Positions 41,646 through 53,109 are shown, counted from the first letter of the stretch. The stretch: DNA of 64,000 nucleotides from Microcella alkalica (GCF_014137945.1 NZ_JACGWX010000001.1:62001-126000); one strand, 5' to 3'. Numbers and translations: made by a program. The notes: generated from the sequence alone by a model not told the origin.

Positions 41646-42530
41646 ATGAGAATCGCCCTTGATCCCACCCCGCTGCACCACACGCACGCGTTCCTGGAGT
41701 TCCCGCGCGTCGCCGCCGAGCTCGGCTACGAGTGGATTCAGCTGACGCCGCACGTCGACTTCATGCCGTTCTTCCGCCATCCTCGCGCCGACCGGGCGCT
41801 GATCTCAGCGACGAAGAAGGCGGCGAAGGACGCCGGAGTGGGCATCTCGTCGCTGCTGCCGGTGTACCGCTGGTCGTCGCCCGAGGAGGCTCAGCGCGAG
41901 GCCGCCGTGCGCAATTTCCGCCGTCTCATCGAGATCGCCGTCGAGCTCGAGGTGCGCGTCATCAACACCGAGTTCAGCGGGCGCCCCGAGCGCAGCGAGG
42001 ACTCGGAAGCGGGGTTCTTCCGCTCCATGGAGGAGCTCCTGCCGATCATCGAGCGCGAGGGTATCCGGGTGAACATCGACCCGCACCCCGACGACTTCGT
42101 CGAGGAGGGCCACGAGGCGGTGCGCGTCATCCGCTCACTCGACTCAGCGCACGTCGGCTTCGTCTACGTCGGCTCGCACACGTTCCACTACGGCGACGAC
42201 GCGCCCGGCATCATCGCGGCAGCGGGGGAGAGGCTGGGAGCGGCGTACGCAGCCGATTCCTTCGACCACCACCGCTCGCACGGCCTGCGCTACATCTCGA
42301 ACCCCCCCGGCAACACCGCTCGTGTGCACCAGCACCTCCGCATCGGCGACGGCGACGTCAACTGGGACGAGTACTACGACGCGCTGCATGCCGTGGGCTT
42401 CCTCGACCGCGATGATGCGCTCATCGTCTCGAACGTCTTCGCCGAGGACGAGCAGTGGGAGGCGATCAGCCGCTTCCAGCTCGAAGCCATCCGCGCGGGC
42501 ATCGCGTCGGCGCATCGTCGAGCATCCTGA
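41646..42530 (+). CDS. sugar phosphate isomerase/epimerase (TIM barrel), IolH-like
   Basis: The 294-residue protein is a third xylose-isomerase-like barrel of the cluster (MRIALDPTPLHHTHAFLEFP, WIQLTPHVDFMPFFRHPRAD, VINTEFSGRPERSEDSE, NIDPHPDDFVEEGHEAVR, DSFDHHRSHGLRYISNPPG). It resembles IolH/IolI-type proteins; the reaction is unknown and may be inosose isomerisation. The ATG at 41646 follows GAAGGAGA. It ends the catabolic run and is followed by a hairpin. Confidence 0.8.
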   Translation: MRIALDPTPLHHTHAFLEFPRVAAELGYEWIQLTPHVDFMPFFRHPRADRALISATKKAAKDAGVGISSLLPVYRWSSPEEAQREAAVRNFRRLIEIAVELEVRVINTEFSGRPERSEDSEAGFFRSMEELLPIIEREGIRVNIDPHPDDFVEEGHEAVRVIRSLDSAHVGFVYVGSHTFHYGDDAPGIIAAAGERLGAAYAADSFDHHRSHGLRYISNPPGNTARVHQHLRIGDGDVNWDEYYDALHAVGFLDRDDALIVSNVFAEDEQWEAISRFQLEAIRAGIASAHRRAS

Positions 42531-42537
42531 GCCCGGG

Positions 42538-42583
42538 CGGGGCGGGGTCCGCGGCGCCCTTCTCGGCGGCGAGACCCGCCCCG
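42538..42583 (+). terminator. hairpin after the catabolic iol genes
   Basis: A G-rich arm near 42538-42549 pairs with GACCCGCCCCG (42573-42583) with one bulged base. It separates the catabolic genes from the ABC operon. Confidence 0.55.
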
Positions 42584-42608
42584 CTCGTATGTTCGCTATA
42601 AGTACATA

Positions 42609-42618
42609 TGTCATGACA
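42609..42618 (+). promoter_or_regulatory. iol operator site 3 (TGTCATGACA)
   Basis: This is the only perfectly symmetric copy of the cluster's operator motif. It lies within ACATATGTCATGACAAAC, six bases upstream of the -35 box of the ABC operon. Confidence 0.65.
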
Positions 42619-42623
42619 AACTA

Positions 42624-42652
42624 TTGACCTTTTGACTCTCGCACCGTAGATT
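42624..42652 (+). promoter_or_regulatory. promoter of the inositol ABC operon
   Basis: TTGACC (42624-42629) and TAGATT (42647-42652) are spaced by 17 bp, the best sigma-70-type promoter in the window. The leader to the binding-protein gene is about 70 nt. Confidence 0.7.
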
Positions 42653-42728
42653 CAAAGAACAGCAACGTCGCTCCGGCTCCGCGCTACCCCTAGCGCCCGC
42701 GGAGCCCGCTATGAAGGGACACAACGAA

Positions 42729-43772
42729 GTGATCACCAGCACCATCAAGCGCAGCCTCTTGGGCTTCGGCGCTCTCTCCGCGTCCGCGATTCTCCTCGCC
42801 GGCTGCTCCGCGGGCGCCGCACCTGCAGCCAATGGCGAGGTCGCCGCCCTCGAGTCCGGCTTCGGCTCGCGCGCCGAGGAGCGCGACGTCTACTTCTTCA
42901 CCTACTACAACCCGGCGGGCGACGCTTTCTGGGCCCAGATCCTCCAGGGCGCCGAAGACGCCGCGGCACTCGGCAACCTCGAGTTCACCCACCAGACCGC
43001 AGAGGGCGACTCGGCCACAATGGTCAACCTCGTGCAGACCGCCATCGCAACCGACCCGGCGTTCATCTTCATGCCCTTCAACGAGGGCGAGGCCTGGGTC
43101 GACGTCGCGTGCCAGGCTGCCGATGCGGGCATTCCCGTCATCGCCTTCAACGTTCCGGCTCCCGAGAGTGCGGGCGACTGCGTCTCCGGATTCGTCGGCC
43201 AGGACTTCTACGAGGTCGGCACTATCGTCGCGCAGAACCTGCTCGACTCGGGTGTCGTCGCCGAAGGCGACAAGGTGCTCATCACTGCCGAAGAACCGGA
43301 CCAGCCGTACGCGCTCCAGCGCGGGGGCGGCGTCTACGACGTCCTCAAGGAGGCCGGCGTCGGCGTTATCGACCAGTCAGAATGGCTCCGCACCGGAGGT
43401 GAGGACGCCCCGGCTCTCGACGCGCTCACCACGTGGCTCGTCGCGAACCCCGACGTCAAGGCGGTCGTCCCCGTCGGTGGCACCCCGCACCGCAACCTTC
43501 CGGCAGCTCTTGCTGCTGCGGGCAACTCGACGACCAAGGTCATCGGCTTCGACACCGCTCCGGCGATCGTCCAGGGCCTGAAGGATGGCCAGATCCTCGC
43601 GACGGCCGACCAGCAGGGCTACATCCAGGGTTTCCAGTCGGTCATGCAGGGTGTGCTGAACCTCGACTTCGGCTTCTCGGCCGCGAACATCAACTCGGGT
43701 GGTCTCGGACTCATCACGAAGGAGACCGTCGAAAACATCGAGGCCCCGGACCTCCAGGGCGTCCGCTGGTAA
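42729..43772 (+). CDS. sugar ABC transporter substrate-binding lipoprotein (likely inositol)
   Basis: The protein is a type I periplasmic-binding protein (RbsB/IbpA-like) of 347 residues, anchored as a lipoprotein: a basic start, a hydrophobic segment and the lipobox LLAGC. Later blocks include YYNPAGDAFWAQILQGAEDA and AFIFMPFNEGE. The GTG at 42729 is chosen since AAGGGA lies nine bases before it; the in-frame ATG at 42711 would add six residues. Substrate is inferred as inositol from the cluster. A strong hairpin follows the stop. Confidence 0.87.
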   Translation: MITSTIKRSLLGFGALSASAILLAGCSAGAAPAANGEVAALESGFGSRAEERDVYFFTYYNPAGDAFWAQILQGAEDAAALGNLEFTHQTAEGDSATMVNLVQTAIATDPAFIFMPFNEGEAWVDVACQAADAGIPVIAFNVPAPESAGDCVSGFVGQDFYEVGTIVAQNLLDSGVVAEGDKVLITAEEPDQPYALQRGGGVYDVLKEAGVGVIDQSEWLRTGGEDAPALDALTTWLVANPDVKAVVPVGGTPHRNLPAALAAAGNSTTKVIGFDTAPAIVQGLKDGQILATADQQGYIQGFQSVMQGVLNLDFGFSAANINSGGLGLITKETVENIEAPDLQGVRW

Positions 43773-43792
43773 CTCCGCACCACTCGTAGCAC

Positions 43793-43831
43793 CGGTGGGG
43801 TCGACTGGAGCATTCCTGGTCGACCCCACCG
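43793..43831 (+). other. hairpin between binding-protein and permease genes
   Basis: CGGTGGGGTCGAC (43793-43805) pairs perfectly with GTCGACCCCACCG (43819-43831). There is no T run. It may terminate partly or stabilise the upstream mRNA, so that more binding protein than permease is made. Confidence 0.7.
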
Positions 43832-43900
43832 CCGCACCACCCCTCCCTCCCTCGGCGACGCGAGCCGCCCCCACTCTCATCAGCGTTGAAGGTAGAAACC

Positions 43901-45004
43901 ATGTCAGATAGGAAATCGACCGACGTCGACTCCCCGGTCCTCGAGGTGACCCTCGCGACCGAGGCCATCACGACGCAGCGACGGATGTCCGACGCTCAGG
44001 CATCGACGGGCTTCGGCGCCCGTCTGCGTCACGACCTGCAGTTCATCCGCGGCCGCGGAGCCCTCGAGATCTCCGTGGTCCTCGTGGTCCTGCTCACCGG
44101 GTACATCACCGCGAGCCTCATCTCGCCGACAGGATTCGCGTTCCTGAATCCGAACAACCTCTCGGGCGTCATCTCGCAGGCCGTGCCGGTGCTCGCCATT
44201 CTGGGCCTCGCTGCGGGCATCCTCATGATCGCCGGCGAGTTCGATCTGTCACTCGGCGCGAACATCACCCTCAGCGCCATCGTCTTCATCAAGACGGCCG
44301 AGAGCGTGAACCTCTGGGTCGCGATTCTCGCCGGTATTCTGTGCGGGGTCGTCGTGGCGCTCGTCAACGGCGCGATCGTCGTCTACACGCGCATCCCCTC
44401 GTTCATCGCTACGCTCGGTATGAGTTTCTTCTGGATGGGCGCGGGCATCTTCATCAACGGCACCACGCCCGCGACGCTCACGACCTCGCGCGACGAGACG
44501 ATGGTGTTCCTGTTCGCCCAGGACTTCGGCTTCTTCCGCTCGCAGCTCATCTGGCTCATCATCATCGGCGTGCTCGCGTGGCTGTTCCTGCACCGCCACC
44601 GTCGCGGAAACCACCTCTTCGCCGTCGGCGGCAACCCCGCAGCGGCCGAGGCCATCTCGATCAACCCCAAGCGGGTCAAGCTCATGGCCTTCGCGATCTT
44701 CGGCGGACTCGTGGGCTTCGCCTCAATCCTCATCGCCGTGCGCACCTCGTCGATGCAGCCGGGCGGTTCGGCCACCGAGGACTTCACGCTCTTCGCGATC
44801 GCTGCAGCGGTCGTCGGCGGCACCTCGCTGTGGGGTGGTCGAGGCACGGTGCTCGGCATCATCGTTGGCGCCGCGCTCATCGAGCTCATCCGGAACGGCC
44901 TGCTCCTCGCCAAGGCGCCCGGCTTCTACATCACCCTCTTCGTCGGCGTCACCATCGTCATCGCCGCGATTTTCAACAAGCTCATGGAAGGCAAAGCACG
45001 ATGA
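43901..45004 (+). CDS. sugar ABC transporter permease (RbsC-like)
   Basis: The 367-residue membrane protein has a 50-residue cytoplasmic N-terminus and about ten helices. It carries the BPD_transp_2 family features AGILMIAGEFDLSLGAN and RIPSFIATLGM, and a C-terminal GGTSLWGGRGTVLGIIVGA segment. It forms the channel of the importer. The ATG at 43901 follows GAAGGTAG; a TTG at 43886 is an unlikely alternative. The stop overlaps the ATPase start (ATGA). Confidence 0.9.
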   Translation: MSDRKSTDVDSPVLEVTLATEAITTQRRMSDAQASTGFGARLRHDLQFIRGRGALEISVVLVVLLTGYITASLISPTGFAFLNPNNLSGVISQAVPVLAILGLAAGILMIAGEFDLSLGANITLSAIVFIKTAESVNLWVAILAGILCGVVVALVNGAIVVYTRIPSFIATLGMSFFWMGAGIFINGTTPATLTTSRDETMVFLFAQDFGFFRSQLIWLIIIGVLAWLFLHRHRRGNHLFAVGGNPAAAEAISINPKRVKLMAFAIFGGLVGFASILIAVRTSSMQPGGSATEDFTLFAIAAAVVGGTSLWGGRGTVLGIIVGAALIELIRNGLLLAKAPGFYITLFVGVTIVIAAIFNKLMEGKAR

Positions 45005-45768
45005 GCGCTCTCTTCGCCCTGAAAGGCGTGACCAAGAAGTACGGCCCCAACACCGTCCTCAACGACGTGAGCTTCGAGATCGGCAAGGGTGAGGTCGTCG
45101 GCCTCCTCGGGGACAACGGCGCCGGCAAGTCCACGCTCGTCAAGATCATGTCGGGCGTCGTCCAGGCCGATCAGGGCGACTTCACGTGGGATGACGCACC
45201 CGTCGAGAAGATGAACCGCGACATCACCGAGCGACTCGGAGTCGAGACGATCTTCCAGGACTCTGCTCTCGTGCCGTTCATGACGATCACGCGCAACATC
45301 TTCATGGGCCGCGAGATCACCAACAAGCTCGGCTTCATGAAGATGAAGGAGATGGACTCGATCACCGCCGAGGTGCTTGACTCGGTCGTCACCATCGAGG
45401 GCATCAAGAGCCCCAAGCAACTCGTCGCCTCTCTCTCGGGCGGTCAGGCGCAGGCTGTCGCGATCGCGCGCGCCGTGCACTTCAAGCGCAGCCTGCTGAT
45501 CCTCGATGAGCCCACCTCGGCGCTCGCCGTGCGCGCGACCGAGGCGCTGCTGAATTACCTCACGCACCTCAAGAGCGACGGCGTGAGCTCGGTGCTCGTC
45601 ACCCACAACCTGCACCACGCGTATCAGGTGTGCGACCGCCACATCGTGATGAACCACGGTCGCAAGATTTTGGATGTCCGCCGCGAGGACACGACTGTGG
45701 AGGAGCTCACCGCCGCCGTCGTCGAGGGCGCGGAGGGCATCCGTCGATACCGAGAGGGTCGCTTCTAG
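45001..45768 (+). CDS. sugar ABC transporter ATP-binding protein, single domain
   Basis: The 255-residue ATPase has Walker A GDNGAGKST near residue 38, signature LSGGQAQAVAIARA, Walker B LLILDEPTSAL and the switch VTHNLHHA. It is a single-domain ATPase, whereas RbsA-type sugar importers usually have two fused domains, so a homodimer is expected. Relatives of this FrcA-type layout serve fructose and inositol uptake. The gene starts inside the permease stop, and a hairpin follows. Confidence 0.9.
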   Translation: MSALFALKGVTKKYGPNTVLNDVSFEIGKGEVVGLLGDNGAGKSTLVKIMSGVVQADQGDFTWDDAPVEKMNRDITERLGVETIFQDSALVPFMTITRNIFMGREITNKLGFMKMKEMDSITAEVLDSVVTIEGIKSPKQLVASLSGGQAQAVAIARAVHFKRSLLILDEPTSALAVRATEALLNYLTHLKSDGVSSVLVTHNLHHAYQVCDRHIVMNHGRKILDVRREDTTVEELTAAVVEGAEGIRRYREGRF

Positions 45769-45784
45769 CGAACCTCGAGGGAGG

Positions 45785-45824
45785 GAAGGCGGGGCTCGGC
45801 CGCGAGCCGGGCCCCGTTCCTTCG
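45785..45824. terminator. hairpin between the ABC operon and the GntR gene
   Basis: GAAGG-C-GGGGC arms near 45785-45797 pair with GCCCCG-TT-CCTTC to 45824 with small bulges. It lies between convergent genes and could serve both strands. Confidence 0.5.
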
Positions 45825-45901
45825 CTCCGCCGCACGAAGACTTGCACTTCACGGCTTGGCCGGGTCCCACTTGGTGGTGTTGGAAGGCCGGCGGGCCGTT
45901 C

Positions 45902-46690
45902 CTACTTTTCTACGAGCGTCACCTCGAATGCATAGACGTCGGGCTGGTAGCAGTGTCGGCCGAATTCGACCGCGCGGCCGGAGCCGTCGAAGGCGGTGCG
46001 CTCCATGGTGAGAACGGCCCCGCCGCGCTCGAGGCCGAGGATGTCCGCCTCCTCCGCGACCGCCTTGCGGGCGCCGATGCGTTGCTGGGCCACGCGCATC
46101 GTGATGCCGCGAGTGCGAAGCATCTGATACAGGCCGTGCTCCTCGATGTCAGAGGTCGACAGGTCGGCTACGTCGGCGGGGAGCCAATTCTCGAGGATCG
46201 CCACGGGGATGCCGTCGGCGCGGCGTACCCGGCGCAGGTGCACGACAGACGCGCCCTCGGCGACACCGAGGTGGGTGGCCACATGGCCAGGTGCCTCGAC
46301 GATCTCCATCGAGAGCACGTCGGTGCTCGGGTGCTTCCCGCTCTGCACGAGATCGTCGTAGAGGCTCGTGAGCTCGAGGCCGCGAGTGACCTGGCCCTGC
46401 ACGACCTGCGTGCCGATTCCGCGGCGTCGCACGAGAAGTCCCTTCGCGACCACCTCCTGGATCGCGCGGCGCACGGTCGGGCGGCTGAGGCCCAGCCGGT
46501 TGCCCAAGGCAACCTCGTTCTCGAGGCGGGCGCCGGGGGGCAGATCGCCCTGACGGATGGCCTTCTCTATGATCTGCGCGACCTGGAAGTAGAGCGGGAT
46601 GGGCCCTGACCGGTCGAGCTGCATGAAGGTGCTGAGGGGCAGCACGACCTCGGGCGAGGAGGTGCCGGCGGCGGGCGCGGAGGCTGACAT
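45902..46690 (-). CDS. GntR-family (HutC subfamily) regulator, likely repressor of the inositol cluster
   Basis: The 262-residue protein has a GntR winged helix-turn-helix at about residues 30-98 (IPLYFQVAQIIEKAIRQGDL, ARLENEVALGNRLGLSRPTV, RRRGIGTQVVQG). A UTRA effector domain follows (about 115-258) with VVHLRRVRRADG and ENWLPADVADLS. HutC-type regulators are usually released from DNA by a substrate or intermediate. Its own promoter and those of the iol genes share the TGTYMTRACA motif, so autoregulation and control of the cluster are inferred. The ATG at 46690 has GGAGGG upstream. Confidence 0.88.
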   Translation of the reverse strand: MSASAPAAGTSSPEVVLPLSTFMQLDRSGPIPLYFQVAQIIEKAIRQGDLPPGARLENEVALGNRLGLSRPTVRRAIQEVVAKGLLVRRRGIGTQVVQGQVTRGLELTSLYDDLVQSGKHPSTDVLSMEIVEAPGHVATHLGVAEGASVVHLRRVRRADGIPVAILENWLPADVADLSTSDIEEHGLYQMLRTRGITMRVAQQRIGARKAVAEEADILGLERGGAVLTMERTAFDGSGRAVEFGRHCYQPDVYAFEVTLVEK

Positions 46691-46709
46691 GCCCTCCACT
46701 ATGCCAGTT

Positions 46710-46719
46710 TGACCTAACA
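46710..46719 (-). promoter_or_regulatory. iol operator site 4 before the GntR gene
   Basis: On the minus strand TGTTAGGTCA differs from site 1 at one base (T for A). It lies 20 bases before the regulator ATG, next to a CATAGT candidate -10 box at 46698-46703, consistent with autorepression. Confidence 0.6.
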
Positions 46720-46865
46720 TTTCCGCACCGTGACATGGATCATGCGTCGGCGCCCGATCCCGAAGCGAAGATCTCGAGCACGCCGGTCGTGGGAGGAACG
46801 CCCCGCGGTTGATACGCTGACCCTGCACGATCGCTCCACCACAACCGAACATCGGGCCGCACAGC

Positions 46866-47098
46866 GAGTGCGGGAGAGCCGACGGGGCTGACGCCGCCGA
46901 CGGCACCGAAGGAGCAAGCCTCCCCGCCAATCTCTCAGGTACGCGTACCGCTCTCGCCAGGCCACTCTGAAAAGCAGAGCGCATCCCGGCACCGCTGCCG
47001 CGACGAGCGCTCTCGCCCACGGTGAAAGCTCGCCACGACCGGCACGACCGGAGAGGGCGCGTGAAGCTCTCAGGCACCATGACAGAGGGGGAGTTCCA
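46866..47098 (+). ncRNA. tandem glycine riboswitch
   Basis: Aptamer 1 (about 46866-46978) has GCGGGAGAGCC, CACCGAAGGAGCAA, CCCGCCAATCTCTCAGGTA and a CACTCTGAAAAGCAGAG end. Aptamer 2 (about 47001-47098) has ACGGTGAAAGC, CGTGAAGCTCTCAGGCACC and GACAGAGGGGGA. The second is more divergent in its GAAGGAGC box. Two aptamers upstream of gcvT allow glycine to switch on its own breakdown. A TACGCT hexamer at 46813-46818 may be the -10 box. Confidence 0.92.
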
Positions 47099-47127
47099 CC
47101 GGCCACCAGCTGCGTCAGGAGAACTCC

Positions 47128-48285
47128 GTGTCCGATCCCACCGTGTCCGATCCGTCCGCCGCATCCGCGCGGTTCTCGCCCCTGCACGAGCAGCACGTCG
47201 CGCTCGGCGCGAGCTTCACCGACTTCGCCGGCTGGCAGATGCCCGTCCGCTACACCTCCGACCTCGCCGAGCACCACGCGGTGCGCACGGCGGCCGGTCT
47301 CTTCGACATCTCGCACATGGCCGAGATCGCGGTCATCGGCGAGGCCGCCGGCGCCTTCCTCGACGAGGCGCTCGCCGGGCGGCTGTCGGAGCTCGCCGTC
47401 GGCAGGGCGAAGTACTCGCTCATCCTCGACGAGCGCGGCGGCATCATCGACGACCTCATCGTCTACCGCATCACCGACCACGAGTTCCTCGTCGTCGCGA
47501 ACGCCTCGAATAGGGATGCCGTGGTCGCCGCCCTCGAGGCGCGCACCGCCGAACACGGCGTCGCGATCGACGACCGCACCGACGCCACGGCCCTCATCGC
47601 GGTGCAGGGGCCCGCTGCGCGCGCGGTCCTCGAGGCGACGCCGCAGTTCCTCGCCCCCGAGCTCGACGACCTGAAGTACTACGCCTGGACGACCGGCACG
47701 TTCACCGGGCCCGAGGGCGAGAGTTCCGTCGAGATCCTCGTCGCGCGCACGGGCTACACGGGCGAGGACGGCTTCGAGCTCTACCTCGGCGTCGCGCACG
47801 CCGCGGCGCTCTGGCGGGCGCTCCTCGCCGCCGGCGAGCCGCTCGGCCTGCAGCCGTGCGGGCTCGCGGCGCGCGACACCCTCCGGCTCGAGGCGGGCAT
47901 GCCGCTCTACGGTCACGAGCTCGGCACGAGCATCCAGCCCGTTCAGGCGGGGCTGGGGCGCGTCGTCGTGACGTCCAAGGAGTCGTTCGTCGGCAAGGCC
48001 GCGGTCGAGGCGGGCCCCGGCGAGGACGCGCGCGTTCTGGTCGGCCTCACCGCGGAGGGCCGCCGCGCAGCCCGCGCCGGCTACCCCGTCATGAGCGGCG
48101 AGGAGGTCGTCGGCGAGGTCACCTCCGGCGCCCTGTCGCCCACCCTCGGTCACCCCATCGCGATGGCCCTCGTGCACCCGGCCCACGCCGAGCCCGGCAC
48201 GACCCTCGACCTCGACGTGCGCGGCAGCCGCATTCCCGCGACCGTCGTCCCGCTCCCCTTCTACACGAAAGAGGCCCGACCATGA
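47128..48285 (+). CDS. gcvT: glycine cleavage system aminomethyltransferase (T protein)
   Basis: GcvT releases ammonia from the aminomethyl-lipoyl H protein and makes methylene-tetrahydrofolate. The 385-residue protein has [22 protein letters not shown], the folate-binding [35 protein letters not shown] and a C-terminal barrel ([15 protein letters not shown]). The GTG start follows AGGAGA. The gene lies 30 nt after the riboswitch and overlaps gcvH by four bases. Confidence 0.95.
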   Translation: MSDPTVSDPSAASARFSPLHEQHVALGASFTDFAGWQMPVRYTSDLAEHHAVRTAAGLFDISHMAEIAVIGEAAGAFLDEALAGRLSELAVGRAKYSLILDERGGIIDDLIVYRITDHEFLVVANASNRDAVVAALEARTAEHGVAIDDRTDATALIAVQGPAARAVLEATPQFLAPELDDLKYYAWTTGTFTGPEGESSVEILVARTGYTGEDGFELYLGVAHAAALWRALLAAGEPLGLQPCGLAARDTLRLEAGMPLYGHELGTSIQPVQAGLGRVVVTSKESFVGKAAVEAGPGEDARVLVGLTAEGRRAARAGYPVMSGEEVVGEVTSGALSPTLGHPIAMALVHPAHAEPGTTLDLDVRGSRIPATVVPLPFYTKEARP

Positions 48286-48656
48286 GCGCAGTCCCCGCCG
48301 ACCTGCAGTACACCGCCGAGCACGAGTGGGTGCGCCTCGAGGGCGACGTCGCCACCGTGGGCATCACGCAGTACGCCGCCGACGCGCTCGGCGACGTCGT
48401 CTACGTCGACCTGCCGAAGGTCGGCTCGAGCGTGACCTCGGGCTCGATCGTCGGCGAGGTCGAGTCGACCAAGTCGGTCGGCGAGCTCTACGCGCCGCTC
48501 GACGGAGAGGTCGTCGAGGCGAACGACGCCGTCGTCGACGCGCCCGAGACCATCAACTCCGACCCCTACGGCGAGGGCTGGCTCGTCAAGGTGCGCGTCG
48601 CCGAGACCCCGACGCTCATGAGCGCCGACGAGTACCGCGCCCTCATCGGCGAGTAG
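48282..48656 (+). CDS. gcvH: glycine cleavage system H protein
   Basis: GcvH carries the lipoyl arm between P, T and L proteins. The 124-residue product has the full family pattern: [20 protein letters not shown], then the lipoylation lysine in [19 protein letters not shown], and [12 protein letters not shown] near the end. The ATG overlaps the gcvT stop (ATGA), and gcvP starts 15 bases after its stop. Confidence 0.96.
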   Translation: MSAVPADLQYTAEHEWVRLEGDVATVGITQYAADALGDVVYVDLPKVGSSVTSGSIVGEVESTKSVGELYAPLDGEVVEANDAVVDAPETINSDPYGEGWLVKVRVAETPTLMSADEYRALIGE

Positions 48657-48671
48657 GAGCATCCGACCCCC

Positions 48672-51626
<2,955 letters not shown>

Positions 51627-51669
51627 CGGCTCGTACCCGGCGGCCTCCTCGAATCTCGCGTGGTTGACG

Positions 51670-51746
51670 AAATGAAGGGAGCGACCGCGCCGTAGTCGGC
51701 GTGTCGCCAGCGACACGCCGGTGGAGGACCGCGGCTCCCTTCATTT
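51670..51746. terminator. nested double hairpin between gcvP and the peroxiredoxin gene
   Basis: Outer arms AAATGAAGGGAGC (51670-51682) and GCTCCCTTCATTT (51734-51746) are exact complements. Inside, CGGCGTGTCG (51697-51706) and CGACACGCCG (51711-51720) form a second perfect stem with a CCAG loop. Placed between convergent genes it may act as a bidirectional terminator; the A/T-bounded outer arms give short T tracts. Confidence 0.75.
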
Positions 51747-51792
51747 GGTTCAGGAAGAGCGGACGACCACGCCCGCGCGAGGAGCGCCGCGG

Positions 51793-52302
51793 CTAGGAGG
51801 CGGCGGAGGCGTCGAGACCGGGCGACCCCGGCAGTAGTGCGAGCTGCTCGCGGATCGTCCTGGCGCTCTGGTACGTCACGCCGACGAGCGCGACGTGCTT
51901 CCAGCGCAGCACCCCGCCGGCATCGATGATGAAGATCGAGCGGCGCACGCCGACGCCGAAGAGCCCGACCCCGTAAGCGTCGACGACGTCGCCGCGCTCG
52001 TCGGCGAGCAGCGGGAAGGTCAGCTTCGAGCGGCGGGCGAACGACTCGTGCGAGGCCGCGCTCTGGCGGCTGATCGCCCACACCTCGGCGCCGAGCTCCT
52101 CGAAGCCGGAGAGTTCGTTCTGGTAGTTGCAGAGCTGCGAGGTGCAGCCGGGCGAGGCGTCGGCGGGGTAGAACGCGAGCACGAGGGGCGAGCCGCGGTG
52201 CTCGCGCAGCGAGAAGAGCCGGTGCTGAGCATCCGCGCCCCGCATTGTCACGCCCGGCAGGGTGAAGTCGGGGGCGAGCTGGCCGATCTCGAGCTGAGTC
52301 AT
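51793..52302 (-). CDS. bcp: thioredoxin-dependent peroxiredoxin (Bcp/PrxQ type)
   Basis: This 169-residue AhpC/TSA-family protein reduces peroxides. It has LAPDFTLPG, LAFYPADASPGCTSQLCNYQ with the peroxidatic cysteine near residue 53 and the second cysteine five residues later, as in atypical two-cysteine PrxQ. GVRRSIFIIDAGGVL follows. The usual TPVCT-like motif is SPGCTSQ here. A leaderless-type -10 box ends six bases before the ATG and overlaps the stop codon of the protease gene upstream. Confidence 0.9.
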   Translation of the reverse strand: MTQLEIGQLAPDFTLPGVTMRGADAQHRLFSLREHRGSPLVLAFYPADASPGCTSQLCNYQNELSGFEELGAEVWAISRQSAASHESFARRSKLTFPLLADERGDVVDAYGVGLFGVGVRRSIFIIDAGGVLRWKHVALVGVTYQSARTIREQLALLPGSPGLDASAAS

Positions 52303-52308
52303 GCGGTG

Positions 52309-52314
52309 AGGCTA
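52309..52314 (-). promoter_or_regulatory. -10 box of a leaderless bcp promoter
   Basis: On the minus strand TAGCCT is followed by six nucleotides and the ATG at 52302. Its first three bases are the stop codon of the upstream gene. Confidence 0.55.
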
Positions 52315-53109
52315 GGCGGGCAAACCGAGAAGTTCCGGGAACTCTGACGCCGCCCAGGGGTATCCCACGAAGATCACTGCGTCGAGCGCTGTGTGGCCGA
52401 TGACAAGCGGCAGGACGCGGCCCGTGCGCGTGTAGATCCAGCCGAACACGATGCCCATGACGAAGTTGCCGATGAACGCCCCGAAGCCCTGGTAGAGATG
52501 GTACGTCGCGCGCAGCAGGGCGCTTGTGAGGATGATCGCCCACGGGCTCCAGCGGAGGTCGCGCAGGCGGGCGAAGAGATAGCCGACCGCGATGACCTCC
52601 TCGATCACCCCGGCGCGGACGGCCGCGAGCAGGAGGACGGGAACCGTCCACCAGTAGGTGTCGAGCGCGGTCGGTACGACGGTCACGGTGATGCCCAGCG
52701 CGCGGCCGACGACGTAGAGCGCGAGGCCCGGGACCCCGATCAGCAGCGCGAGCCCGAGCCCGTCGCGCGTATCGCGCCAGGGCCGCGCACCGTCGATGCC
52801 GAGCCTGGCGAGGTGCGGGCGGGCGACCTGCCACAGCAGGAACGCAACGAGAGCGACGGCCACGAGGTCGAAGAAGATCGCGAGCAGCTGGTAGATCAGG
52901 TCGAAAACCTCGCGATCGTCGCGGGAACGATTGATCGTCGCCGTCTGCTGCGACAGCGGCACCTCGCTCGTCACGCGGTTGGCGATGGCGACGAGCGAAT
53001 AGACCGCGCTCGCTCCGAGAGATAGGCCGAGCACGATGAGGATCTCCGCGCGGATGCGGCGACGAGAGGGGATGCCTGTGCTGACGTCGGTCGCGGCGGA
53101 GGCGGTCAC
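52312..53109 (-). CDS. CPBP-family intramembrane metalloprotease
   Basis: The 265-residue protein has about eight helices and the CPBP (Abi/CaaX) protease motifs: EEVIAVGYLFARL with the catalytic glutamate pair near residue 165, RATYHLYQGFGAFI, and IGHTALDAVIF with the conserved histidine and aspartate. Substrate unknown; relatives act in immunity to bacteriocins or protein processing. The GTG at 53109 has a GATACT hexamer six bases upstream. It is next to bcp but each has its own promoter signal. Confidence 0.87.
   Translation of the reverse strand: MTASAATDVSTGIPSRRRIRAEILIVLGLSLGASAVYSLVAIANRVTSEVPLSQQTATINRSRDDREVFDLIYQLLAIFFDLVAVALVAFLLWQVARPHLARLGIDGARPWRDTRDGLGLALLIGVPGLALYVVGRALGITVTVVPTALDTYWWTVPVLLLAAVRAGVIEEVIAVGYLFARLRDLRWSPWAIILTSALLRATYHLYQGFGAFIGNFVMGIVFGWIYTRTGRVLPLVIGHTALDAVIFVGYPWAASEFPELLGLPA

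Noticed and set aside
45630-45935. Plus-strand frames at the end of the inositol ATPase and opposite the GntR gene
   Set aside because: They overlap the ATPase end, the hairpin and the start of the GntR 3' end, with no motif.
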